A DNA stretch of 64,000 nucleotides. It comes from Oxalobacteraceae bacterium AB_14 (lineage in GTDB: Bacteria; Pseudomonadota; Gammaproteobacteria; Burkholderiales; Burkholderiaceae_D). The notes under the pieces are model-generated. The model worked only from the letters and a program-made list of their open reading frames with translations. It searched no databases and was not told the DNA's origin. Positions 1 through 8,977 of this stretch are shown here, in pieces. The translations under genes and the position numbers were made by a program. Location: assembly GCA_000381565.1 (NCBI GenBank), contig KB906724.1, forward strand, positions 3,303,225-3,367,224, in the 5' to 3' direction. Position 1 is the stretch's first letter; every line of letters starts with the position of its first letter.

Positions 1-2328
1 CGAGACGTGCTTGCCCGAGGGGCCAGCCGTCGGCGCGTTGAGTGGATGCCGAGCGCCAGGGAGCGCAGTCACCTCGACGGACTGTTTCAAGAGCCGCTGA
101 ATTTCGGCGGCCGTCGGCGGCGCGGCGCCGCGCGCCCGGTCCTCTTCCTTGGAGGATGGTGGCGCAGCTTGGGGAGCGCCAGCCAATCGAAGCTGGCGAA
201 GCTCGGCGAGCCTTCCCACGGCCGTCCTGGCGCGCATTTCGGGATGATCCATGGCGCCCTCGCGCTTGGCTTTCTCCCACCATGGCGCGAGGAGGCGCGC
301 GTTTCGGCCCCACGCAGGGCCGCCGCTGGCCCAGCCCGCGATTTTGCCAACGGACCGGCCGATGGACCATGCCGCGGACGCCATGAATTCGGAAGGTTCG
401 GGAGCGCTCGCGCGGACCTCGGCCGACTGCGCCATGGGCCGCCGCGCATCGGCGACGGTGGGCGGAGCAACCGCGTCGCGGACGTCGGCGCCCGGATGGG
501 CAATGGCTCCGCGCCCGAGGCCCGGATCGGAGCGCTGGCCGGACCGGGAGCCGCCGCCCCCGCCCGACGCGCGCGGGGGCTCGAACGCGAGGCCCCGCGT
601 CCACGCCGCCGGAACGTGCGCGAGCCGAACCACCGCCATCTTGTAGTGGGGCCAAAACAGCTCGTAGGCGTTGCCGCCTGTGAGGAGCGCGAACTTGACG
701 CCTTTGCGGTCGCGCGTGGGGCCAAGGCGCGAGGCGAGCTCGGAGGGCTTGTAGATCGCGAGCTCGTCGCGCGAGAAGGAGAGCGTCGTCGAGCTGGCCG
801 AGTGGCCGACTCCATTCCTCGACGAGGAGTAGTTCAGCCGCTCGACCTCGCGCGTGCCCAAGGCCTTGCAAAGCTGCTCGGCGGTGTCGCCCTGCATCAT
901 TTGGCCCACAAGGATCGTCCCCACCATCGACACCATGGCCTTGACCATCAGCGCGCCATATATCTCTTCAAGCTGAGCCAAGTCCTGGCAGGCCAGCACG
1001 CAGCGCATCCCACGGGAGCGCCCCAACTCCAGCAGCGCGCGGATCGGCATCTTCCCCATTTGCCCGCACTCGTCGGCGATCAGCCAAAGCTTGCGGCTCT
1101 CGTCGTCGTCCATTTCCACGCTGTTGACGATCGCCGCCACGGTCCCCACGACGCCCTCCAAATAGCTCTTCGTGAGCTCGGGGTAGGCGCCGTGGCCCTG
1201 CAGGATGAGCTGGCGGTGGTGGCCGCGCTGCTGGGCCCACTCGACGAAGCTGACGCGCCGCTCCCGCGGGGCGTCGCCCCAAGCCTCGGCGAGGTCGAAG
1301 ATCGACGCGCTGAACGACGCCAAGTTGATCAGGATGCCCTGCGTCGTGACCGACGCCCGCTCCACAGCCCTGATGGCCTCCGGGTGGTATTCACTCATGA
1401 TCGGCAAGATGTTCTGCTGCGGGGTCGACATCATTCCGGCGAGCTCGCGCCATCCCCAGTCCAGCCCCCGCGTCTCCTTCAAATAGATCATGAAGCCCAC
1501 CATCAACTGCCTGGCGGCGTTCGACCACATCGGATCGTGGGCCTCCCGCACCATCGAGCTGGCGAACCGTCGCATGTCGCCGATGTTGCGCATGTCCCTC
1601 GCGATGTCCCACGCCAGGGAGCGGGCGTCCCACGGCGCGAGGATCTCGGGGCCGCCAAAGCCCTTCGTGAATTCGCCTTTGGGATCGAAGAGCAGCAGGC
1701 TCTCCCCGGCGTGGATCACCGCAGCGATGAGCGGCTTCAAAAAGGTCGACTTCCCCGAGCCGGTGCCGGCGACCACGAGGACGTGGCGGGTCCACATGTC
1801 CGCGGGATACGGCAAGCCAGGAGCGATCGGATGGTCGGGGCGCGCCTTCGCGCGCGGGGCCATCTCGGCGCGCAGGAGGCGGACGGCCTCCTGGCCCTCA
1901 TGTCGGCATGATCCCCGAAGCGCGATCAGCCCGTCGCGCGGCGCCAGGCAGCTCCGGGCCAACAGGACCGACGGCGCGCACGCCGCCACGAGTCCCGCGC
2001 ATCCCCGCCACGCCAAGGCGAACCGCTCCCGGTCCGCGAGCTTCGCCAGCGCGGCGCCGTAGCTCCGCGCGTCGTCGGCGAACAAGTTCGGGAAAAGCCA
2101 GTGGGCCGCCCAGCGCATCGCTTGGCCGGCGTGGAGGGAGAGCGCGCCCGGAGGCGCCTCCAATCCGGGCAGCGGCCTCCAAAGCAGGTTGAGCGCGGCC
2201 GCCCCGGCAGCGAGGCCGAGGGCTCCGCTCGCCAAGAGCCACCCCGACACGTCGACGCGGCCGACGGAGGGGGCGGTGGCGGGCGCGCCGCCGAAGTCAT
2301 AGGTGGGTTTGGGGGGCTGCTGGCTCAT
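1..2328 (-). CDS. traD: Type IV coupling protein TraD/VirD4-like ATPase (3' end outside window)
   Basis: Inner-membrane ATPase that couples the relaxase-DNA complex to a type IV secretion channel. The frame is open from 2328 to the window start (776 codons), so the C-terminus is missing. Two hydrophobic segments lie near the N-terminus (about residues 20-45 and 105-130), as expected for a membrane-anchored coupling protein. A Walker A motif GTGSGKST lies at about residues 187-194. A Walker B-like LWLIADE at about 415-420 is followed by an arginine-rich GRSRGMRCVLACQDLAQLEE stretch typical of TraG/TraD ATPases. The ATG at 2328 was chosen because GGAG sits 6 nt upstream; an ATG at 2340 is in frame but has no ribosome site. 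The tail beyond the ATPase domain is proline/arginine rich. The gene is divergent from the sigma-like gene at 2529. The family call is firm; the TraD versus TraG/VirD4 subfamily is not. Confidence 0.88.
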   Translation of the reverse strand, partial: MSQQPPKPTYDFGGAPATAPSVGRVDVSGWLLASGALGLAAGAAALNLLWRPLPGLEAPPGALSLHAGQAMRWAAHWLFPNLFADDARSYGAALAKLADRERFALAWRGCAGLVAACAPSVLLARSCLAPRDGLIALRGSCRHEGQEAVRLLRAEMAPRAKARPDHPIAPGLPYPADMWTRHVLVVAGTGSGKSTFLKPLIAAVIHAGESLLLFDPKGEFTKGFGGPEILAPWDARSLAWDIARDMRNIGDMRRFASSMVREAHDPMWSNAARQLMVGFMIYLKETRGLDWGWRELAGMMSTPQQNILPIMSEYHPEAIRAVERASVTTQGILINLASFSASIFDLAEAWGDAPRERRVSFVEWAQQRGHHRQLILQGHGAYPELTKSYLEGVVGTVAAIVNSVEMDDDESRKLWLIADECGQMGKMPIRALLELGRSRGMRCVLACQDLAQLEEIYGALMVKAMVSMVGTILVGQMMQGDTAEQLCKALGTREVERLNYSSSRNGVGHSASSTTLSFSRDELAIYKPSELASRLGPTRDRKGVKFALLTGGNAYELFWPHYKMAVVRLAHVPAAWTRGLAFEPPRASGGGGGSRSGQRSDPGLGRGAIAHPGADVRDAVAPPTVADARRPMAQSAEVRASAPEPSEFMASAAWSIGRSVGKIAGWASGGPAWGRNARLLAPWWEKAKREGAMDHPEMRARTAVGRLAELRQLRLAGAPQAAPPSSKEEDRARGAAPPTAAEIQRLLKQSVEVTALPGARHPLNAPTAGPSGKHVS

Positions 2329-2528
2329 TGTCGGCTCCATGGGGTTCAAACCCACCGAAGCTCCCCAGAGCGCCGCAAAGTCCATTCAAGCCACCCGCGC
2401 CCGACCGGCTTCGCGACGGTCCAGCGCCGAGGCCTCCGTCCGCTCGTCGCCACGAGGCCCGCCACGCGTCACCGAAGCTCTTCCCAAACGCTGTAGGGAC
2501 ACGCAAGACAACCACATGGAGGGAACGG

Positions 2529-3098
2529 ATGACGGGATACGCGAAGCCAGAAGATGTGTTCAAGACCTACGAGATGCTGGCCCCCAAAGAAAAGAGGACC
2601 CTGCATGGAATCGCGTGCTACTACCGCCGGGGGACGAGTTTCGCGGACCCGCTGGATCTGCTCCACGAGGCGCTCGTCCGCTCGGCCGAGGGCCGGCGCA
2701 GGTGGCCATTGCGCATGGATTTTTGCGCCCACATGGCCCTGAGCATGCGCAGCATCGCCACCGGGGACCGTGGCCTCCACGCGAACGCCCAGACCCAGTG
2801 CGCCAAGTTCGAGGGGTTGATGGAATGGGGCAGCGTCCACGTGGAGATCGAATTCCACGCGTCCGCCGAGGATGCCGCCTCCGATGCGCAAGAGGCGGCC
2901 TTGGCGAAGTCTTTCGTGGACAAGGCCCGCGCCCACTTCGAGGAGGCGGCGGATCGCCAAGCTCTCGATGCCCTCGACGGCATGCTGCTTGACATGCCCA
3001 CCTGCGAGATCAGCGCGAAGACGGGCCTCGACGCCAACCAAGTGAAGGCCGCCAAGCGGCGCGTCTTGCGCAGGCTGGAATCTTTAGCGAGACTGTGA
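2529..3098 (+). CDS. Small sigma-70-like (ECF-like) protein
   Basis: 189-aa protein with the two-part layout of a small sigma factor. A region-2-like helical half (about residues 10-75) contains YYRRGTSFADPLDLLHEAL, a GRRRWP turn and a MRSIA segment, a pattern seen in sigma-70-like proteins of mobile elements. A C-terminal region-4-like helix-turn-helix (about 150-185) contains TCEISAKTGLDANQVKAAKR. The start at 2529 has GGAGGG 5 nt upstream. It is 42 nt upstream of the S24-fold gene and probably co-transcribed with it. The likely role is directing RNA polymerase, or acting as a DNA-binding regulator, for genes of this element. That role is inferred from domain layout; no target promoter was identified. 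Confidence 0.6.
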   Translation: MTGYAKPEDVFKTYEMLAPKEKRTLHGIACYYRRGTSFADPLDLLHEALVRSAEGRRRWPLRMDFCAHMALSMRSIATGDRGLHANAQTQCAKFEGLMEWGSVHVEIEFHASAEDAASDAQEAALAKSFVDKARAHFEEAADRQALDALDGMLLDMPTCEISAKTGLDANQVKAAKRRVLRRLESLARL

Positions 3099-3140
3099 GG
3101 ACCAAGCCCAAGGGGGCCCACATCATCGGAGGACTCGGCG

Positions 3141-3704
3141 ATGGTCAGCAGATCACCGAAGCGCGCGTCAACCGCCTCCAAGCCCTTGTCGGCTGTGGAG
3201 GCGTTGATGCTCGAACTCGAAGGCGTGGGACCCGCGGAGTTGGAAAAGCTGAGCGTGGCGGCCGGCCTCCCGCCAGGAAAGTCGCCGGACGTGGGCGCCC
3301 TTCCCGGCTACCGGCTGGACCATTCCGGCGCTGCCTTGGGCAAGGCCGCGCAGCCAAGCGAGCCCAATGCGCAGAGCTACGACTGGGCGCTGGTCCACAA
3401 GCCCTCCCGCGACAATGTCGCCGCCGCGCTTCCCACCGATCAGGCGCGCGCGCATGGCGACGCGATGCGCGACGCGGGCATCCGCGACGGCGACATCTTG
3501 CGGCTGGATCTCGACATGGAGCCGGAGGACGGCGACATCGTGCTGGCCCACGTCGAGGGCATGGGCCGGGTGCTGCGGCGGTTGAGGATCATCGGCGGTG
3601 CCCAAGTGCTCAGCGCGGCCTCGCCAGGGGTGCCGGCTATCCCTGTGGAAGATCCAAGCCAAGTGACCTTCCACGGGGTCGTCATCCAAAATCCCGCGCG
3701 TTGA
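3141..3704 (+). CDS. S24/UmuD-LexA-fold protein lacking the Ser-Lys catalytic dyad
   Basis: 187-aa protein whose C-terminal half (about residues 105-185) follows the LexA/UmuD self-cleavage fold: AHGDAMRDAGIRDGDILRLD, then PEDGDIVLAHVEG, VLRRLRI and a closing VTFHGVVI strand. In active family members the first motif is GDSM with the nucleophilic serine; here it reads GDAM. The general-base lysine expected in the V-K-(R/K)-L strand is also absent (VLRRL). The N-terminal half has no recognisable helix-turn-helix. GGAGGA lies 7 nt upstream of the ATG. It probably acts as a non-cleaving dimeric scaffold or regulator, perhaps with the adjacent sigma-like protein. The fold call is fairly safe; the role is inferred. 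Confidence 0.7.
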   Translation: MVSRSPKRASTASKPLSAVEALMLELEGVGPAELEKLSVAAGLPPGKSPDVGALPGYRLDHSGAALGKAAQPSEPNAQSYDWALVHKPSRDNVAAALPTDQARAHGDAMRDAGIRDGDILRLDLDMEPEDGDIVLAHVEGMGRVLRRLRIIGGAQVLSAASPGVPAIPVEDPSQVTFHGVVIQNPAR

Positions 3705-3739
3705 CCATCGCCACGTGCGGAGCAGAATCTCCACTGCGG

Positions 3740-5887
3740 CTATTTTTCGACCTCGACCAGAACTTCCACAACGGCCGCCCCTTGCATCGCCTCCATAGCA
3801 ACCTGCTCCTTCATGGCTTTGAAGCGGGCATGCTCGCAATAAAAGTCCAAGGTCCCCATATAGATCCCACGGGTGCTGCTCCACGCCTGCCAGAACGATT
3901 CAGCATCGTGCGCTTCGTCCAGCAAGACCAGAAGCTGCGGCGCGCTTAGGAACCAGCAGTGATGGAACGGGGCGACGTTCTCGGGCCTCATCGCGTGGAG
4001 CTGGGTCTCCACCTTCTTGAATTTGGCAAGGAGCTTCGCGAGCTTTTCGAAGTCATCCTCATATCGGGGAGCGCTGCTCCGATACTCCGCCTCCATTTGG
4101 CTATGCAGGAAGCCCATCATGACTTGGCGGTCTTGAAAGCTTCCGAAGTCTGGCAGGCTGACCGCCACGCGCTCCACGTCGCGGCCGTCCAAGCTCAATT
4201 CATGCGTGGTTCCGTCCTCTTCCGTCAACTTCAATGTCTCGCCCCTGCGCAGCCGCAACTCGTGCTGCGCCGCCTGGGTTTGGGCCCGCAAGACGCTGTT
4301 GGCCAAGTCGAGGACGACCGACACGTCGAAGCCTGCGCGGCCCGTCGCTGTCAGCGCCTTCTTTTTCACCTCGATGAGGATGACTCTTTTGGCCGTCTCC
4401 ACCACGGCGTCGCAATCGTAGGTTTCGCCGTCCGCGAAATACTTTCCTCCTTTCGTTTTGACGCCGCGCGCCGCGAGGCTTCGCCTCAACATTCTTTCGA
4501 CGCCGGCTCCCCCGTGCTTGCTGCCGAAGTCCTTGATCGAGCTCTCGGCAGGGGCCAGCAAGGCATTGATGAAGGCGGTCCCGCACATCGACCGGTCGAG
4601 CAAATCAAACCGGCCGCCCCCAAGGTTCAGAAGCGGGCGATCGAAGAAGTCGACGCCAGGTCCACTCAACTCGACGCCCAGCTCCGCGGCGACCGGATTG
4701 AGCAAGCATTGATTGGCTCCGGTCTCGGGATGGCTGAGAGCCTCGCGCAGCGTCCGAAAGATGGACTCGCGAGACATTGTCGGGCAGCGGCGGACTAGAT
4801 CGTCCATGTCGATCGATTGCGGGCCCCTCCTGCCTGCGGAGCTCTCGACAATGGCCCGCGAGACCTCAAACGCGTCCGCCATCGTCCAGCCTGAGCCAAA
4901 GGGGCCGGGAATCTGGACGCCGTCCAAGATGCCTTCGGCGATCTCCACGGCATCGCGCGGGCGCAATTGCGGCAGGCAAAAGAGCGTGTCGTAGACCGCG
5001 ATCTCGCGAAGCGCTTGGAACATGGCGACAGCGTCCTTGTCGATGAACCGCTGCATCACATACGGCTGCACCTCCATTACGGCGGCGTAGTCCGTGGCGA
5101 GTTCGATGATGCGATTCAAGTGCTGCGGCGAGCTGCGCAGGGGTTTGCGCCCCAATGGGTGCTTGGCCGCAAGCTGGAGGAGGTATCCGAGAGGCTCCTG
5201 CGGCGCGCCATTGCCAAAATCGGTTGGGCGCCGCGTGACATGGTGTCGCTCTTGCGCGGGATCATAGGAGCCGGCGATGGCGCCAAAGATGTGGCGCGCG
5301 AGGGCAAGGCCGCCGAACGATTGGACCTTGCGATCGATCGCGCCCCAGATTCTGCGCTCGGACTCTGGCTGAAAGCGCAGCTCTCCGCCGCGCCTCTCGA
5401 AGGCGAAGCCCCAAGCCATGAGCCGCTTGGCGGCGCGCGCTCCCTCCTCGCAAGTCCGGTAGGCGATCAGCATGGGTTCGACAAGATCGTGATAGCCCTG
5501 CATCTCTCTGATCTTCCGACCAGCCACCGCGCATTTGACCGCCAAGCACCAATCGCCCTTGATGCCATCGGGAGATCGAGACCCGCCCCGGCAGCGGTCG
5601 CGAATCGATTCGGCGAGATGGATGTATGGGGACAGCGGCTCGCCCTCGATGACATGCCGCTGCACCAACTCATGGCAAAGCCCCCGGCAACGCTCCCAGG
5701 CATCCGTCTTGCCTAAGGCGAAAACCTCTTGGGCGACCAGCTCGATGGAGTTGGCAGCCCCCACCAAGTCACCTTCCTCCACCCGCTCCGCTCCGACATG
5801 AGCCAAGATGGCATCGATGTCGGAGCCCAGCAGCTCAACCTCCGCCATCTGCTTGTCGACCGACAGCTTGAACTCAATCAAATTCAC
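3740..5887 (-). CDS. Large unknown protein with a PD-(D/E)XK nuclease-like core
   Basis: About 715 aa. A putative restriction-fold active site lies at about residues 490-508: an Asp in the YDCDAVVET strand, a short hydrophobic turn, then VILIEVKKK, matching the spacing of D...(E/Q)XK nuclease cores. The first 480 residues are helical with no motif I recognise; the C-terminus is acidic and valine rich. A GTG start at 5887 is chosen because GGAG lies 5 nt upstream and longer in-frame starts would run deep into the neighbouring gene. It begins 43 nt after the stop of the PIN-like gene on the same strand, so the two form a likely operon. Possible roles are element maintenance, nucleic-acid defence or toxin-antitoxin; this is inference only. 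Confidence 0.6.
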   Translation of the reverse strand: MNLIEFKLSVDKQMAEVELLGSDIDAILAHVGAERVEEGDLVGAANSIELVAQEVFALGKTDAWERCRGLCHELVQRHVIEGEPLSPYIHLAESIRDRCRGGSRSPDGIKGDWCLAVKCAVAGRKIREMQGYHDLVEPMLIAYRTCEEGARAAKRLMAWGFAFERRGGELRFQPESERRIWGAIDRKVQSFGGLALARHIFGAIAGSYDPAQERHHVTRRPTDFGNGAPQEPLGYLLQLAAKHPLGRKPLRSSPQHLNRIIELATDYAAVMEVQPYVMQRFIDKDAVAMFQALREIAVYDTLFCLPQLRPRDAVEIAEGILDGVQIPGPFGSGWTMADAFEVSRAIVESSAGRRGPQSIDMDDLVRRCPTMSRESIFRTLREALSHPETGANQCLLNPVAAELGVELSGPGVDFFDRPLLNLGGGRFDLLDRSMCGTAFINALLAPAESSIKDFGSKHGGAGVERMLRRSLAARGVKTKGGKYFADGETYDCDAVVETAKRVILIEVKKKALTATGRAGFDVSVVLDLANSVLRAQTQAAQHELRLRRGETLKLTEEDGTTHELSLDGRDVERVAVSLPDFGSFQDRQVMMGFLHSQMEAEYRSSAPRYEDDFEKLAKLLAKFKKVETQLHAMRPENVAPFHHCWFLSAPQLLVLLDEAHDAESFWQAWSSTRGIYMGTLDFYCEHARFKAMKEQVAMEAMQGAAVVEVLVEVEK

Positions 5888-5930
5888 GACAGCTCCAATA
5901 ATTCCACCACCACTGGCGGGCGGTTCGATT

Positions 5931-6785
5931 CTACATGCCCTCGAATGCCCGCTCGAGATCGTCGATCGAACCAAGAAGGACGGCTGTTTTGACGCCAAGC
6001 TTGGCCGACGCCTCCTTCGCCCGCCGCGCGCAGCCCATGGCCCATCGGTCCGCGCTGACGAAGAAGTCCGCATAGGAGAGGCCGGACACGCAATGGAACA
6101 GGTCGGCGGTGTCGCTGGCTCGAGGCCTGCGGTTGGGGTCGATCGCGCGGGCGTCGGCGAGCGCATCCTCCACACAAATGGCCGGACACGACCGGAACAA
6201 GAGCCGTCGATGGCGGAGGCAAAACTGAAGGATGTCCGCGATCCGCCCCACATCCGCCAGCGCCGCATCTGCGCCTAGGCTGGGAATCAGTCGCAAAATC
6301 AGCGCGTGGAAGATAGGCTCGTCAAGCGCCCTCCATGCGTCCCGATTCCGGGCCAGCGCGCCAGCCGCCTCCATGTGGTCCAGTTTCCCCATCTCGACCA
6401 CGTCTCCGGCCACAGCTCCGTGCCTGCGCGCATAGTCCACAAGGGAATAGTTTGGATTCGCCGTGATGCCAAAGCTTTCCCTCAGAAAGGAAGCGAGCGT
6501 TGGCGAGAAAGCGCCGAAGGGCAAAATGCCTCGATCGAAAAAATGAAGGCTCAGGAAAGATCGAAGCTCGCGGCGTTGCAGCACGAGCATGTCTTGCATG
6601 AACATGGGCGCGAGAGATTGGACGAACTCCATCCGCTCCTCGCGGCGCTCGTTGCCTTGGATGATCTCCCTCACATTCCACGGCCCCAACGCGAGCCGAG
6701 CGAGGCCGCGATCGAAGAATTTCCTAAGCGACGGCCAGTTGGCTTCGTCGATGAGGATTTGATGGTCGAGGTAGACCAGCTTCAT
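5931..6785 (-). CDS. PIN-like domain protein, candidate nuclease
   Basis: 284-aa protein opening with MKLVYLDHQILIDEANW, the strand-Asp-helix start of PIN-like ribonucleases. An NVREI acidic helix follows at about residue 45 and a late DTADLFHCVSGLSYADFFVSADRW segment at about 235-260, the usual position of the last PIN acidic residues and the (S/T)xD motif. A GAAGGGG-rich ribosome site precedes the ATG at 6785; starts further upstream lack one. It is the first gene of a two-gene minus-strand unit with the PD-(D/E)XK-like protein. A PIN-type RNase is the best reading, but length and spacing differ from small VapC toxins, so an alternative nuclease fold is possible. Confidence 0.6.
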   Translation of the reverse strand: MKLVYLDHQILIDEANWPSLRKFFDRGLARLALGPWNVREIIQGNERREERMEFVQSLAPMFMQDMLVLQRRELRSFLSLHFFDRGILPFGAFSPTLASFLRESFGITANPNYSLVDYARRHGAVAGDVVEMGKLDHMEAAGALARNRDAWRALDEPIFHALILRLIPSLGADAALADVGRIADILQFCLRHRRLLFRSCPAICVEDALADARAIDPNRRPRASDTADLFHCVSGLSYADFFVSADRWAMGCARRAKEASAKLGVKTAVLLGSIDDLERAFEGM

Positions 6786-7011
6786 GCAAGCCCCTTCACC
6801 GCCACCGAATCCCCATCGAATTCGATATGTCCATCGAACCGTTTCGGCTCCATGCGCCATTGCCCCATCAGCCCTCCTCGAAGTTCTCGCGCCGCGCGAA
6901 CCACGGCAAAAAAAGGCCGGCGCAAAATATCGCCGGCTGCCAAAGGATATCAGAGCGCGCCGGACACAAGGTTCCCGGCGCTAGCAAGACAGCGCCCAAC
7001 CGACTGCCGAG

Positions 7012-7485
7012 CTAGCGGCTAGCCCGCCGCGTCCGCGATCTTCCCGGATCGAGCCCCATGGAGGCCAGGACGTTCGCGACGATGGCGTCGACGGCGGCGT
7101 CGCCATCCGCCTTGATCTTGGCCTTGTCGGCCATTGGGGCCGGCGTCGCGCGCATGTCGGCCAAGGTGGCCGCGTCCGGCGCGGGCAGGACCAAGTCGCC
7201 GCGCCCGCAATACCACTCCACGAGGTCGTCGATGCACACCACGGGCGACGTGTTGAATTTCCGGTAGGGCATGAAGAACTTCCCCTGCCTCATGTAGCTC
7301 CACACCGTGTTGGGCGACAGCCCCAATATCCGCGCGAGCTTGGGCACGCCGATGAAGGCCGAGTCCAAGCCAAACTCTTGGGTCAGACTCATCTTCACGA
7401 AGAGCCGCTTTCGCGCCTCGCGCGCCTCCAACGTGTCGCCGGCCGAAGCGCCACTCTCCTTGCAGTCCATGCCTTCCATAACCAT
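7012..7485 (-). CDS. Helix-turn-helix (excisionase/MerR-like) DNA-binding protein
   Basis: 157-aa protein. Residues about 45-95 form a winged helix-turn-helix of the excisionase/AlpA type: GVPKLARILGLSPNTVWSYM, a KFFMPYRKF wing and VCIDDLVEWY. The rest is low-complexity and alanine rich with a basic C-terminus. AGGAGG sits 4 nt upstream of the ATG at 7485. It is divergent from trfA, and the roughly 340-bp space between them carries an inverted repeat, so control of replication or excision is plausible. Target and role are inferred from position. Confidence 0.65.
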   Translation of the reverse strand: MVMEGMDCKESGASAGDTLEAREARKRLFVKMSLTQEFGLDSAFIGVPKLARILGLSPNTVWSYMRQGKFFMPYRKFNTSPVVCIDDLVEWYCGRGDLVLPAPDAATLADMRATPAPMADKAKIKADGDAAVDAIVANVLASMGLDPGRSRTRRASR

Positions 7486-7764
7486 GCGTCCTCCTGTCTG
7501 GGTTGATTGGACGCGGCGCGTCCGCCCCTTTAGCTCGCCACGAGGGCGCGAAGCCCACGCCGCGAGGCGGCCCGCGACGAGACGCCATTCCCATCCGGCG
7601 GCCACGCGGCCGCGCGTCGCCGACACCCATCGCCATGCGGCCCTTGATCGCCTCGCGGCGGCTTGCCTTCTTGGTGGCCGCCCCTTGCCGCCTCCCGGCC
7701 TTCCGCCCTCTCCGGGGCGCGCTTCGATTATTTTGGATTATCAGGCCGTGGCCTATTGACAAGG

Positions 7765-7796
7765 GGCGGTTTACTTGAGAACGGGTAAACGCCGCC
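7765..7796. promoter_or_regulatory. Inverted-repeat operator candidate upstream of trfA
   Basis: Two half-sites, GTTTAC at 7769-7774 and GTAAAC at 7785-7790, form an inverted repeat with a 10-nt centre. The symmetry extends into flanking GC-rich bases (9 of 12 positions per arm agree). A TTGACA hexamer at 7756-7761 abuts it, although no good -10 box follows at 16-18 nt. The site lies about 36 nt before the trfA start and is a natural place for autoregulation or for repression by the divergent regulator. The remaining 7486-7755 stretch shows nothing else. Confidence 0.45.
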
Positions 7797-7825
7797 AAGG
7801 GGCGGACACGAAAAGCGAGGACGCG

Positions 7826-8908
7826 ATGGGACAACACGACGACGAACAAGAATACTTGGCTCCCGAGGACGACTGGGATTTGCCGCAGCAGCCACGCCCG
7901 CGCGCGCCGATCAATGGCGACGCCTTGGCGCCTGCGGCGCTGTCCACTCCCCGCGAGCCAAGCCCGCCAAGATCGCCGGCATCCGGGGCGCTCGGCCATG
8001 CGAGCGCGACGCCAGCCGAAGCGGCCCAGTCCGCAGCCGCCAGTGGCATTCCCACGGTCTTGGCCCATGCGGACAGGCCCGGCCTGTTCCCCGCGCTCGC
8101 CGCCCGGAGCGCGCTGTTCAGGGTGGGCAGGCCATCGGCCAGCGACGCGCCCCATCAAGGCCCCGTCCCGTCGCAAGGAGGCTACGACCTGAGCCTGTTT
8201 GGCCCGTGGCCAAGGATGCGGGACAAGGCGGTGTGGGAAGCCGCCATGGGGCTGGCCAAGGAGCTCGGGAATGCCGCCGAGCCGTTCCGGGTCAGCATGT
8301 CGGCGATCGCCGCCCGCATGGGCCTTTCGGACACCAGCGGCGCGGCTCTGGATTCGATCTGGGCATCTTTGGAGCGCCTTGCGGCGTGCCGCATCGAGTT
8401 CACGTTGCCGAGGGGCGCTCGCTGCGGAGGGAGCCTCTTGAAGGCCGCCACCAAGAGCGGGCGCGCGCGATTCATCCAAGTCGACATGGCGTTGGCGGGG
8501 CCGCTCTTCCGCGAGGACTACCAGTTCAAAATGGACGGCTCGCGGCGCGCCACGCTCGGCGGCAGCCTGGCCCAATGGCTGCACGACTTCCTCTCCACGC
8601 ACGAGGCCCAAGACAAGCCGCTGACGCTGGACTATGTGCGCGGCCTTTGCGGCTACGACGGGGCTCGAAAGAGCTTCCCCGCGTTGCTTCGGGCAGCCTT
8701 GGCCGAATTGGCGCAGAAGGCTCCCGAACTCCTTCAATCCCACGCCCTGAAAAAGCGAGGCCGCGCGAGCGACGCATGGGCCGTCGAGCTCGCGCGGGGA
8801 ACCGCGCGGCCCTCCTTCGCCAAGCCCCAGACAGGCTCTGGCGAGCGCGGGACGAACGCTCGCAAGGGTTCAGGCAAAGGCAACCGAAAAGCCGGCCCCG
8901 CCCTCTGA
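7826..8908 (+). CDS. trfA: Plasmid replication initiator TrfA-like protein
   Basis: 360-aa initiator. After an acidic, proline/alanine-rich leader (residues 1-85) comes a TrfA-type core: FPALAARSALFRVGRP, then GPWPRMRDKAVWEAAMGLAK, two winged-helix-like regions with VSMSAIAARMGL and SLAQWLHDFLSTHE, and a basic C-terminus. TrfA proteins bind iterons and recruit host DnaB to open the origin. The ATG at 7826 has GAGG 5 nt upstream; an upstream TTG at 7775 overlaps the operator and is unlikely. Iteron repeats and an AT-rich tract lie directly downstream, which supports the call strongly. A chromosomally integrated element could still carry it. Confidence 0.85.
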   Translation: MGQHDDEQEYLAPEDDWDLPQQPRPRAPINGDALAPAALSTPREPSPPRSPASGALGHASATPAEAAQSAAASGIPTVLAHADRPGLFPALAARSALFRVGRPSASDAPHQGPVPSQGGYDLSLFGPWPRMRDKAVWEAAMGLAKELGNAAEPFRVSMSAIAARMGLSDTSGAALDSIWASLERLAACRIEFTLPRGARCGGSLLKAATKSGRARFIQVDMALAGPLFREDYQFKMDGSRRATLGGSLAQWLHDFLSTHEAQDKPLTLDYVRGLCGYDGARKSFPALLRAALAELAQKAPELLQSHALKKRGRASDAWAVELARGTARPSFAKPQTGSGERGTNARKGSGKGNRKAGPAL

Positions 8909-8977
8909 CCCAACCGCCGGCTGGCTCGCGCCGTGGCTAGGCGAGATCGCGTCAAAAACCGCATACAGGTTTACGTG

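Noticed and set aside
7..1911. 634-codon open frame on the plus strand
   Set aside because: It is the antisense shadow of the coupling-protein gene; composition is Arg/Ala/Gly-rich and no motif is present, while the minus strand shows both Walker motifs.
7019..8743. 574-codon minus-strand open frame
   Set aside because: Antisense to trfA and shifted relative to the helix-turn-helix gene; biased composition and no ribosome site.
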